DNA of 22,764 nt from DASXMX01 sp036794395 (lineage in GTDB: Bacteria > Planctomycetota > Phycisphaerae > Tepidisphaerales > Tepidisphaeraceae). The notes under the pieces are model-generated. The model ran no database searches. It was not told the DNA's origin and was given only the letters and a program-made list of their open reading frames with translations. The stretch's first letter is position 1, and the number at the start of each line of letters is the position of its first letter. Made by a program: the position numbers and the translations under genes. Below, piece after piece: positions 14,324 through 22,015 of this stretch. The DNA lies in the NCBI GenBank assembly GCA_036794395.1, contig DAIRGS010000098.1, positions 1-22,764 of the forward strand, read 5' to 3'.

Positions 14324-15919
14324 ATGCGTTTTTCACAGGTCTATTTAATCGCATGGGGCGCTTGTCTTGCCCTCGCAACGGCAAAGCCAGCGGCCGCCGC
14401 CGACCCCGTCTGGGCCGGGTATGCGGGCGATGCTCAGCACACGGCCCTTTCGTCGGTTGCTTCGCAGCCTTTATCGACGATTCACTGGCAAACGCCGGTG
14501 GATTTGAATCCGCAGTTCAGCGGCAATGATCTGCTCATTCATTATGGTTCGCCGCTCATCACGCAGGCCAACACCGTGATCGTACCGGTCAAGACCGGAG
14601 CCGGCGGCGGCTTTCAACTCTCAGCTTTCAACGGAAGCACCGGCACGGCAAGCTGGACGCTTCCAACCGACTACATCCTCCCCGCGCACAATTGGGTACC
14701 GAGCTACTCGCCAACTCTGACTCCCTCCAATCAGATGTACTATGCGGGCGCTGGGGGAACTGTGTACTCCGTCAGCAGCCCGGATTCCGCCAATCCCGGC
14801 GCGGTAACGCAGACCGCGTTTTATGGAACCGCCTCATACACCGCCAACAAATCGTTTTTCAACTCCAGTGTTTTCATAAATACCCCCATCACGTCCGATG
14901 CGGCGGGCAACGTTTATTTTGGATACCAGGTGACGGGTGCAAGCCCACTAGGCCTTTCGAGCGGAATCGCACGCATCGCGCCTAATGGAAGCGCCACATA
15001 CGTTGCCGCCAACGTTGCGTCAGGGAATGCCAATATCTCGCAAGTCGTCCAGAACTGCGCCCCCGCGATCAGCAAAGATGGCAAGTCGGTTTACGTGACG
15101 GTAAGCAACGGCTTCAGCGGTTACCTGTTATCGCTCGACAGCTCCAATCTGGCGTTTCAATCGAAGGTAAGCCTCGTCGATCCGTCTTCTGGTAACAGTT
15201 CCTGGCTCAGCAATGATGGCACCGCCTCGCCAACGGTTGGCCCGGACGGCGATGTGTACATCGGCACGCTCGAAAACAGCTTCGGCTCGAACCATGGCCG
15301 GGGGTTTTTGCTCCATTTTTCCTCGGACCTTTCGACCACAAAAACGCCCGGCGCGTTCGGCTGGGACGACACAGCCTCCGTCGTTCCCGCTTCCATGGTC
15401 CCTTCGTACCACGGAACGAGCAGCTACCTCCTGATGACCAAATACAACAACTACGCCGGCCTCGGCGGGAATGGGGTCAACAAGATCGCGATCGTTGATC
15501 CCAATGCCACGCAGACCGATCCAATCTCCGGCGCAACTGTCATGTCGGAAGTGTTATCGATCGCCGGCGTTACCCCTGACGCCGAATTCCTCGCCAACCA
15601 TCCCGATGCCGTCCGCGAGTGGTGCATCAACACGGCGGTGGTTGACCCGGCTACGGACTCCATTCTCGCCAACAGCGAAGACGGACGTCTCTACCGCTGG
15701 AACCTCGCCACCAACACATTCACCGAATCCCTCAGCCTCACGCCCGGCATTGGCGAGGCCTACACCCCCACCGTGATCGGCGCGGATGGAACCGTCTACG
15801 CCATCAACAATGCCACACTCTTTGCCGTTGGCGCAGTGCCCGAGCCGGCAGGGATGGGGATTATCTTTATCGCGCTGGCCGGGACCATCCGCCGGCGACA
15901 ATCCATTCAGTCCGGCTGA
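14324..15919 (+). CDS. PQQ-like beta-propeller surface protein with PEP-CTERM sorting signal
   Basis: This 531-residue exported protein has a signal peptide at residues 1-26 (MRFSQVYLIAWGACLALATA, then KPAAAA). A repeated blade pattern follows of the PQQ/BamB-like type (FQLSAFNGSTGTASW, TVYSVSSPDSANPG, GRLYRWNLATNTF, TVYAINNATLFAV). The last 27 residues are a sorting signal: VPEP at 505, a hydrophobic segment GMGIIFIALAG, then the basic IRRRQ. PEP-CTERM proteins are processed by exosortase and displayed on the surface or in matrix; no exosortase is in this window. GGAGGGA three bases before the ATG fixes the start; the longer frame from 14159 lacks a signal peptide. The cargo role is unknown. 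Confidence 0.9.
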   Translation: MRFSQVYLIAWGACLALATAKPAAAADPVWAGYAGDAQHTALSSVASQPLSTIHWQTPVDLNPQFSGNDLLIHYGSPLITQANTVIVPVKTGAGGGFQLSAFNGSTGTASWTLPTDYILPAHNWVPSYSPTLTPSNQMYYAGAGGTVYSVSSPDSANPGAVTQTAFYGTASYTANKSFFNSSVFINTPITSDAAGNVYFGYQVTGASPLGLSSGIARIAPNGSATYVAANVASGNANISQVVQNCAPAISKDGKSVYVTVSNGFSGYLLSLDSSNLAFQSKVSLVDPSSGNSSWLSNDGTASPTVGPDGDVYIGTLENSFGSNHGRGFLLHFSSDLSTTKTPGAFGWDDTASVVPASMVPSYHGTSSYLLMTKYNNYAGLGGNGVNKIAIVDPNATQTDPISGATVMSEVLSIAGVTPDAEFLANHPDAVREWCINTAVVDPATDSILANSEDGRLYRWNLATNTFTESLSLTPGIGEAYTPTVIGADGTVYAINNATLFAVGAVPEPAGMGIIFIALAGTIRRRQSIQSG

Positions 15920-15957
15920 AAAATCCGCTGGCGGGTTTCTATTGGCGAGGAAGATTT

Positions 15958-15982
15958 GGCGTGGTCGCTTCAGCGACCATGT
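15958..15982. repeat. Hairpin repeat, GGTCGCTGAAGCGACC family, copy 2 (inverted)
   Basis: This is the exact reverse complement of the 25-base unit at 881-905 and 16000-16024. With copy 3 it forms an inverted pair, 17 bases apart, between two convergent genes, so it could serve as a bidirectional transcription barrier. Confidence 0.85.
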
Positions 15983-15999
15983 CTGCGAGACATCGAAAA

Positions 16000-16024
16000 A
16001 CATGGTCGCTGAAGCGACCACGCC
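16000..16024. repeat. Hairpin repeat, GGTCGCTGAAGCGACC family, copy 3
   Basis: Identical over 25 bases to the copy at 881-905. It ends ten bases short of the stop of the convergent glycoside-hydrolase-like gene. Paired with copy 2, each unit can fold alone or the pair can fold as a 25-bp stem. Confidence 0.85.
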
Positions 16025-16034
16025 AGGTAATTGC

Positions 16035-17222
16035 TCATTGTCTCGAAGTGATCTTGTAAAGGTGAACCGCATACCCCTTAAACTGATCGACAAATTTCCC
16101 GTCAACCGCCTGCAGTTCGCGCGCTTCATCCAAAACTTCCACCCGCGCTGATTGGGCCGATCCTGCAATATCGAAGCTCACCTCAACCGGCTGATTTCGC
16201 ATCGCAACCGCAAAAATATAAGTGGCATCGCCCTGCCGTTTACACAGGGTGTTGATCGGAATATTTGGATCCGATGGCCGTGCCTGAATTACACCGGCGA
16301 CTGTGGGCAAGTTGAGCACCGGGGCAAGCCGCATGATTCCGGCGTCGATCTCCTTCACCCCCGCCGTCAAATCCGCATCTGCCAGCAAGGCGGCCTCGAC
16401 AAACTTCGGCTTGAATTGATGACAGAAGTAAATGATTCCGCTCGCCCCGCTGGTGATCGCCATCCATACTTCGGTTCGAATCTGCGATCGCGTTGGTGTG
16501 ACCTTTTCATTCCCCGCCGCCTCAATGCAGCACCAGACCGGTTTTGTGCCATCCGTCCATTCCACCAGTCGCTTAACCCCTTGCGCCACGTACCATAAGT
16601 TTCCCGCCACCGCCGGGGCATCGTGCGTCGCGGGGTATATGTCGAAGCATGCGATATCACAGGCCTTCAAATACGCGCGGTAATCCTCCGGATGATTTGT
16701 GCGAACGCCCCTGCCGTACCATCCATCCCACGCGACGCCCTGCCCGAGATTCAACAAAACGGGATGTACGGGGTCAGCCTGCTTCAGCTTTTCAAAGTGC
16801 TCAACAACTTTTTCAGCGGGAATGGGCGGCCCGTACCCGCCTCCTTTGATAGCCTGGGCGTTGTCGGGCTCATCCCCGTGCAACCAGCCGACGATCGCGC
16901 CCTGCTCCTTTCGCACGAGGCCGGCGGTGTTCTGGTCACAGATCACGTACATGCCGGCCGTGCGCAGCGCGTTAAGCTGCACGGCCGTTGGTCCGCCATA
17001 CAAGCCGACGTAAATATTAATCCCGATCGCTTTATACCTGGCGGCATTCGCGGGATTCTGAAGCCACACGCCAATGGGAAAAAAGTCCGGCCGCGAGAGA
17101 ACGCTCGTCGATGGTGCACTGGTACTGCCCGCCTGAACCGCGGCGTGGCAGCACGAAGCGATCAACAATCCCGCAAGTACGACTTTTGCAAAACGAAACC
17201 GGCACTCACGCCCATCGATCAT
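16035..17222 (-). CDS. Secreted glycoside-hydrolase-like TIM-barrel protein
   Basis: This 395-residue exported protein has a signal peptide (FAKVVLAGLLIASCCHAAVQ, cleavage near residue 31). The body has the look of a clan-A glycoside-hydrolase barrel: FPIGVWLQNPANAARYKAIG, then VGWLHGDEPDNAQ with an acidic pair suitable for a catalytic acid near residue 118, then ACFDIYPAT, VWCCIEAAGNE and SGASGIIYFCHQFKP. A C-terminal beta-rich part (about 320-395) resembles the small sandwich that often ends such enzymes. I cannot name the GH family or the substrate. The gene follows the sigma-54 regulator by nine bases on the same strand, so they are probably one transcript. The only ATG before the signal peptide is at 17222, which lies just past the regulator stop with no strong Shine-Dalgarno. 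Confidence 0.8.
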   Translation of the reverse strand: MIDGRECRFRFAKVVLAGLLIASCCHAAVQAGSTSAPSTSVLSRPDFFPIGVWLQNPANAARYKAIGINIYVGLYGGPTAVQLNALRTAGMYVICDQNTAGLVRKEQGAIVGWLHGDEPDNAQAIKGGGYGPPIPAEKVVEHFEKLKQADPVHPVLLNLGQGVAWDGWYGRGVRTNHPEDYRAYLKACDIACFDIYPATHDAPAVAGNLWYVAQGVKRLVEWTDGTKPVWCCIEAAGNEKVTPTRSQIRTEVWMAITSGASGIIYFCHQFKPKFVEAALLADADLTAGVKEIDAGIMRLAPVLNLPTVAGVIQARPSDPNIPINTLCKRQGDATYIFAVAMRNQPVEVSFDIAGSAQSARVEVLDEARELQAVDGKFVDQFKGYAVHLYKITSRQ

Positions 17223-17231
17223 GGGCAGAGG

Positions 17232-18803
17232 TTACAACTCATCGTTCTTAATCGCGAGCGTGCGCAACCCAATACCATCCTTATCGTTTAGGAGTGATTC
17301 ATCCACCTTGGCCTTCACCGTCCGTCGGTCCAATTTCAATCGTCGGGCTGTTTCCTCGAAGTTCTTGGTGCGTGAATACACCAGGCTGCAATACCGGCGG
17401 AGCAGTTCATCGGCGGTAAGCGATCCCGCTTCAAGTTCGCGCGCCAGCAAGGTTCCCGCATCTGCGCTCGCCCTCGTCGGCGGGACGTATTCCTTTCGAA
17501 TCAGCACATTCCGCACGCACTGTTCCAACTCGCGAAAGTTGCCCGGCCACGCATATTCATCCCCCAAATGGTTGTGAATCCAGCTCTCTACTTCCTCGGC
17601 CAGTGCATCAGCCTCATCGCCCGCCAACCGGCGAGTGATGAATAGCACCATCCCGTGCAAATCCTCGGGGCATGCTGCCAACTGCTCATGCAGCGATGGC
17701 GTGGTCACCAGATCGGAGCAGAGCCGGTAATAAAAGTCCTCGCGAAAGCTGCCCTGGTTCATCCGCTCCACCAGGTTGCGATTGGTCGCGGCGACAATCT
17801 TCCCGCGAAACTCACGCGTGCGGGTATCGCCCAGTCGCTGGAAGCTGCGGGTCTGCAAGACGCGCAACAGCTTCACCTGAATGGCCGGATCAAGATCCCC
17901 GATCTCATCCAGAAACACGCTGCCCAGCGGATGGCATACTTCCATCCACCCCGTGCGATCCTCCAGCGCGCCGGTGAAGGCCCCCCGCTGGTGCCCGAAC
18001 AGTTCCGATTCGATCAGGGTTGGCGACAGGGCCGAGAGGTTCAGGGGATGAAACAATTCCTCGGATTGAGCCGCAAACGTTTTTGTTTTTGGATCGAGTG
18101 GAATGTATCGAGATAGGGCAATGGCCCTGGCGACCAGTTCCTTGCCCGTTCCCGAAGGGCCGGTGATGAGCGTTGTGATGTCCGCCATGCGATCGAACAT
18201 CAGCCGGCGATAGCGGTTCATGTCGTGGGTGAAGATGGATTGCCATACCGCCGCCCGCAGTTTTGCCGCCGGCATGGAAGCGCCAACGATGTGCCGGAAT
18301 ACGTAATGAAACGCGCGCCGCACCTGAAAGAAGCACGCAAAGAGATGGGCGGCCTCATAGCCGCTGGGCATCGCCACATCCGGCACTTCCAGCAACCGTC
18401 GAAAGTCGATCACGAACCGACGAAACAACGTGGCGACATCCTGCTTCGGCGCGGGCTTAGTTCCTTTCACATATTCCCGCAGCCACTCCTGTATTCCGTA
18501 ATACAAGACATAAACCGCCAAATCCTCGTAAAGCTGTAGTTCCTGATTTGAGCCGCGAACGCCCGCGGCCAATCGCACCCGCACGCCATCCACCACCGCC
18601 TCTGCGCGCTCGCGCAGCTTGCCAATGTTGGGCCTGTTACCATCCCAATCCGCCCCTACGTTCCAAACAATATCCATCATCACGAACTGCTCGCCGAGCG
18701 CTTCCCGCTCGTATTCGATTCGCTCCGGCAGGAACGGATTGCAATGCGAGAGACGGGACATGACCCCTGCGAACGATCGCTCCGCCGACGACTCAAATAA
18801 CAT
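17232..18803 (-). CDS. Sigma-54-dependent transcriptional activator with an unrecognised N-terminal domain
   Basis: This 523-residue enhancer-binding protein has an AAA+ module (about 190-435) with Walker A GPSGTGKE (215-222), the sigma-54 contact loop GAFTGA (274-279), Walker B SVFLDE (295-300) and arginine-finger region FREDFYYR (353-360). A Fis-type helix-turn-helix follows at 481-502 (NFEETARRLKLDRRTVKAKV). The first ~185 residues are helical-looking and show no receiver, PAS or GAF signature, so the input signal is unknown. GGTGGAG six bases before 18803 marks the start; the frame runs 36 codons further upstream through an operator palindrome. It is divergent from the rhombosortase cassette, whose first gene carries a -24/-12 promoter candidate, so that cassette is a likely target, and it is followed by the hydrolase-like gene. 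Confidence 0.92.
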   Translation of the reverse strand: MLFESSAERSFAGVMSRLSHCNPFLPERIEYEREALGEQFVMMDIVWNVGADWDGNRPNIGKLRERAEAVVDGVRVRLAAGVRGSNQELQLYEDLAVYVLYYGIQEWLREYVKGTKPAPKQDVATLFRRFVIDFRRLLEVPDVAMPSGYEAAHLFACFFQVRRAFHYVFRHIVGASMPAAKLRAAVWQSIFTHDMNRYRRLMFDRMADITTLITGPSGTGKELVARAIALSRYIPLDPKTKTFAAQSEELFHPLNLSALSPTLIESELFGHQRGAFTGALEDRTGWMEVCHPLGSVFLDEIGDLDPAIQVKLLRVLQTRSFQRLGDTRTREFRGKIVAATNRNLVERMNQGSFREDFYYRLCSDLVTTPSLHEQLAACPEDLHGMVLFITRRLAGDEADALAEEVESWIHNHLGDEYAWPGNFRELEQCVRNVLIRKEYVPPTRASADAGTLLARELEAGSLTADELLRRYCSLVYSRTKNFEETARRLKLDRRTVKAKVDESLLNDKDGIGLRTLAIKNDEL

Positions 18804-18820
18804 GGGCATCTCCACCGTGA

Positions 18821-18851
18821 GTACATAAAATGTACAGCATTGGTACATTTT
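18821..18851. promoter_or_regulatory. GTACAT palindrome cluster, candidate operator of the sigma-54 activator gene
   Basis: Three half-sites are present: GTACAT (18821-18826), ATGTAC (18830-18835) and GTACAT (18843-18848). The last two lie in a perfect 9-bp inverted repeat, AAAATGTAC (18827-18835) and GTACATTTT (18843-18851), with a 7-base spacer. On the minus strand TAAAAT, a possible -10 box, overlaps the palindrome, 40-50 bases before the start codon. This suits repression or autoregulation; the binding protein is unknown. Confidence 0.5.
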
Positions 18852-18930
18852 ACCATAAAACCGAAGCGCACTCATTGAAGATTGATAGATAAGCATCTCG
18901 CATAGCACCACTTACAACGCCGCTCTTCGC

Positions 18931-18946
18931 GGGCACACCTTGTGCA
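18931..18946 (+). promoter_or_regulatory. Candidate sigma-54 (-24/-12) promoter for the lipoprotein/VWA/rhombosortase genes
   Basis: The sequence GGGCACACCTTGTGCA matches the consensus TGGCAC-N5-TTGCA at 9 of 11 fixed positions, including the essential GG (18932-18933) and GC (18944-18945) separated by exactly 10 bases. It lies about 40 bases before the lipoprotein start and next to a divergent sigma-54 activator gene. No experimental support is visible; the match is by eye. Confidence 0.6.
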
Positions 18947-18986
18947 TTGCCCCCTTCGGTCACAAGTCTTACATACGGGAGGTTCA

Positions 18987-19757
18987 ATGCGGCTCACTCG
19001 AATTGCCGGCGCAGGATGCGCTCTGTCGCTCCTGGTCGGCTGCTCCTATCAGTCCAAACGCAGCGGGCAAGGCGCGGATTACGCAAAATACGTTTACGCG
19101 CTCTACGACGATCCAAGCGGCGGCGCGACGGCTTCGACTACTTCCCCTCGATTTCCGCTCAACCTTGCGGTCGCAGAGATCGGCGAACTTTCTCCACCGA
19201 CGGATCTTCTGGAATCGCTACGCACCGACACGCGCGTTTTCCGCCGGATCTCCGGGATCCCGGGAATCTCCGACGGCGACTTTCGCTCCGATCCCTACGC
19301 CCCCGATGCAGATTGCAAAACCCCTCAGGCCTTCGCCGCGACGCGCGTCGCCCTTCGAAGGCTCGAGCGCCTCGCACGCGATACGGGGATGGACTATCTG
19401 CTGCTCGTCGGCGCGACCGTCGATTCGCGTTCGCGACCGACGCCCGCGTCCATTCTCGATCTCACCATCGTCGGGGCTTATGTCGTGCCCAGCAACGATC
19501 TGAGCGCGCAGGCCCGCGCCTCGGCCATTCTGCTGGATCTGCGCACCGAGCGGATCGTCATGACCAGCAGCGCCGCCGATCACAACAAAACTTTCGCACC
19601 GTCGGTCGTGAATGCCGGCGCGGAAGATCAGCTCATTCGCGCCATCCGAGATTCGGTATATCAGCGGCTCACCCACCAGTTCATTGCCGATGTGCATCGC
19701 CGGGCGGGGCTCATCGACAGCACAGTCACTCCATCCAGTAAAGGAGCTCACTCATGA
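18987..19757 (+). CDS. Lipoprotein of the rhombosortase cassette (rhombotarget-lipoprotein-like)
   Basis: This 256-residue predicted lipoprotein has the signal MRLTRIAGAGCALSLLVGCS with lipobox LLVGC (Cys19). The mature part has an alpha/beta look: FPLNLAVAEIGELSPP, MDYLLLVGATVDSRSRPTP, then LDLTIVGAYVVPSNDLSAQA and ASAILLDLRTERIVMTSSAA, with a helical end. It matches my recollection of the family named rhombotarget lipoprotein, found beside rhombosortases and their targets; its function is not known. GGGAGG four bases before 18987 supports this start over 18942, which lacks one and would spoil the signal. Its stop overlaps the next start by four bases (ATGA), so the pair is translationally coupled. 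It may hold or present the VWA protein at the membrane. Confidence 0.82.
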   Translation: MRLTRIAGAGCALSLLVGCSYQSKRSGQGADYAKYVYALYDDPSGGATASTTSPRFPLNLAVAEIGELSPPTDLLESLRTDTRVFRRISGIPGISDGDFRSDPYAPDADCKTPQAFAATRVALRRLERLARDTGMDYLLLVGATVDSRSRPTPASILDLTIVGAYVVPSNDLSAQARASAILLDLRTERIVMTSSAADHNKTFAPSVVNAGAEDQLIRAIRDSVYQRLTHQFIADVHRRAGLIDSTVTPSSKGAHS

Positions 19758-21922
19758 AATCGCCGGATACAAAATCAGTTCATGTACGGATTAGGAGATC
19801 GTTTACGCTTATCATCGCAGCATTCACGTTGTGCGCGGTGCTTCCGGCATTTCGCGCCAACGCGTCGGGGCTGCTGATCGCCGATGGCGGCAACGGCGGG
19901 GTTCTCACCATCAAACAGCAGGATGTGCGGGTCACCATCAACAATGGCGTTGCGGTGACTCACGTCACTCAGGTTTTCCAAAACACCGAGAACCGCCAGG
20001 TCGAAGCGCTCTACACGTTCCCAGTGCCCAAGGGCGCATCGGTCGCCAACTTCAGTATGTGGATCAATGGAAAGGAGATGGTCGGCGAAGTGGTTGAGAA
20101 AGCTCGCGCCCGCCAGATCTACGACAGCTACCGCCAGCGCCGCCGCGATCCGGGCTTGCTTGAACAGACTGATTTCCGCACTTTCGAGATGCGCGTTTTC
20201 CCGATCGCGCCACTGGCCGAGCAGAAAGTCGAAATCAGTTACTACCAGGAGCTGGATTTCGATCATGATTGGGCGACGTACGTTTACCCGCTCGCCACCG
20301 CCACGCGTCCGGAACTTCGCCAGCAGACTGCCGGCAAGTTCTCCCTGAACTTCGATGTGAAGTCTCAGATCCCCGTCTCGGCCATCGAAAGCCCCAGCCA
20401 CCCGAACGATTTCGCCTTCGCCAAACATCGCGAGGACTACTGGCAGGCTAGCTTCGAACGCCGCGATGGAGATCTGGGTCGCGACGTGGTTCTGGCGTAT
20501 CACCTCGCGCGGCCCAAGACCGGCGTCGACATGATCACCTCGCGCCAGGGCGATGAAGACGGCTACTTCTGCCTTACCCTCACCGCCGGCCAGGAACTTA
20601 AGGCCAAAGAAGCCGGCATGGATTACGTCTTCGTCCTGGATATCTCCGGCAGTATGAACGACGACGGCAAGCTCAAGATTTCCCGCGGATCGCTCGACGC
20701 TTTTATCAATGCCCTGGGCGCCGGAGATCATTTCGAAGTGATGACATTCAACGTCGAGCCGCACCGGCTGTTCAATAAGCTCACCGACGCGACGCCCGAA
20801 TCCAAACAGAAAGCGGTTGCGTTCTTAACTTCCCAGGAAGCGCGGGGCGGAACGGTTCTTCATCCGGCGCTGACCTCCGCCTATAAATACGCTCAGCCCT
20901 CACGTCCATTGAACGTTGTCATTCTTAGCGACGGGCTGACTGAAGCCGACGAGCGGGCGCAATTAATCGATTTGATCGCACATCGCCCCACCGGCAGCCG
21001 GGTGTTTTGCATCGGCGTTGGCAATGACGTCGATCGCGGGCTTCTTAATAAGATGGCCACTGACGCCGGCGGCCTTTGTGCCTTCCTCTCGTCGGAAGAC
21101 AACCTCGACCGCCAGGCGCAGGCTTTTCGCCGGAAGCTCATGCACCCGGTCGCGGGCGATATCAAGCTCGATTTCCAGGGAGCCAAGGTCTACGACCTGG
21201 AGCCGCAACAGATTCCCAATCTGTATTTCGGAATGCCGGTTCGCGTGTACGGGCGCTACCGCAATTCCGGGCCCGCCAAATTGATGCTGACTGCGACGAT
21301 CGAAGGCCAGAAACTATCGCGCCCGGTCGATCTCGACTTTCCCGCCAAAGACGTGGCCAACCCTGAAATCGAGCGGATGTGGGCGATGAAGAAGGTTGAC
21401 CAGTTGCTTGCCGCTGGAGATGCCGGCAGCTCGCCCAACAGCGTCAGCGGTGAAATCGTCCGCCTTGGCGAAGCGTATTCCATCGCGACTCAATACACGT
21501 CGTTTATCGTGCTGGAAAACGACGCCGAGTATCAGCGCTGGCAGATCGACCGAAAGAACGTGCTTCGACTGAAGCGCGATCGAGCCGCTCAGGAAACCGT
21601 GGCGCATGAACTGGCAGCATTGCGGGACAAAGCCGCGGCCGATCTTGGACCTGCGCCGGAAAAAGCACCCGAACCCGCGGCTCCGGTATTAAGCGCACCG
21701 ATGCCAACGCCTTCGGTGACGCCAACGGGGCCATCTCCTGCGCCCCGCCAGAATCAGCCCGCACCGCGCAGCCATAACAGCACTGATATTGAAACCGGCG
21801 GCGGATCAAACGGGGGCGGGGCGTTCGGCCCGCTTAGTTCGGTTGGGGTGATCGCGCTGGCCGTGCTGGTTGTTATCAGTCACACCCGGGCCAGGGGGGC
21901 CCGGACAACGGAGGCAGCGTAA
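19754..21922 (+). CDS. VIT and von Willebrand factor A domain protein with GlyGly-CTERM-like C-terminal sorting tail
   Basis: This 722-residue exported protein has a signal peptide at 1-38 (RRSFTLIIAAFTLCAVLPAF). A VIT domain spans about 45-170 (VTHVTQVFQNTENRQVEALY, VVEKARARQIYDSY, TFEMRVFPI). A VWA domain spans about 288-460 with a complete metal site: D296-x-S298-x-S300 in LDISGS, T367 and D393 in LSDG. A beta-rich middle, a helical segment and a Pro/Ala-rich linker (about 634-680) follow. The tail is GGGSNGGGAFGPL, a hydrophobic span (about 692-709) and a basic end RARGAR: the layout of GlyGly-CTERM, the signal cut by rhombosortase. GGAG precedes the start. VWA metal sites bind ligands or peptides; the partner here is unknown. 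The rhombosortase gene follows at 22016. Confidence 0.93.
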   Translation: MKSPDTKSVHVRIRRSFTLIIAAFTLCAVLPAFRANASGLLIADGGNGGVLTIKQQDVRVTINNGVAVTHVTQVFQNTENRQVEALYTFPVPKGASVANFSMWINGKEMVGEVVEKARARQIYDSYRQRRRDPGLLEQTDFRTFEMRVFPIAPLAEQKVEISYYQELDFDHDWATYVYPLATATRPELRQQTAGKFSLNFDVKSQIPVSAIESPSHPNDFAFAKHREDYWQASFERRDGDLGRDVVLAYHLARPKTGVDMITSRQGDEDGYFCLTLTAGQELKAKEAGMDYVFVLDISGSMNDDGKLKISRGSLDAFINALGAGDHFEVMTFNVEPHRLFNKLTDATPESKQKAVAFLTSQEARGGTVLHPALTSAYKYAQPSRPLNVVILSDGLTEADERAQLIDLIAHRPTGSRVFCIGVGNDVDRGLLNKMATDAGGLCAFLSSEDNLDRQAQAFRRKLMHPVAGDIKLDFQGAKVYDLEPQQIPNLYFGMPVRVYGRYRNSGPAKLMLTATIEGQKLSRPVDLDFPAKDVANPEIERMWAMKKVDQLLAAGDAGSSPNSVSGEIVRLGEAYSIATQYTSFIVLENDAEYQRWQIDRKNVLRLKRDRAAQETVAHELAALRDKAAADLGPAPEKAPEPAAPVLSAPMPTPSVTPTGPSPAPRQNQPAPRSHNSTDIETGGGSNGGGAFGPLSSVGVIALAVLVVISHTRARGARTTEAA

Positions 21923-21968
21923 TTCGGTCGGACCCGTGGCGATGTCGCTCGGGCCGAAGCCTCCGGTG

Positions 21969-21997
21969 GCGGCGAGACGCGAATAGCGCCTCGCCGC
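21969..21997 (+). terminator. Hairpin between target and protease genes, possible attenuator
   Basis: An 8-bp stem GCGGCGAG / CTCGCCGC encloses a smaller GCG-AATAG-CGC hairpin and is followed by the weak U-rich run TCTTATTT, just before the rhombosortase start. It could end part of the transcripts, keeping the protease at a lower level than its target. Confidence 0.45.
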
Positions 21998-22015
21998 TCT
22001 TATTTCATCTGCTCT

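Noticed and set aside
18804..18911. N-terminal extension of the sigma-54 activator frame
   Set aside because: It crosses the GTACAT palindrome and an AT-rich promoter-like region; GGTGGAG points to the ATG at 18803.
18947..19741. Second long plus-strand frame overlapping the lipoprotein gene
   Set aside because: It is arginine-rich, low in hydrophobic residues and typical of an off-frame reading of GC-rich DNA; the lipoprotein frame has a signal and lipobox.
19775..20764. 329-residue minus-strand frame opposite the VIT/VWA gene
   Set aside because: Antisense to intact VIT and VWA domains; no family resemblance or ribosome site seen.
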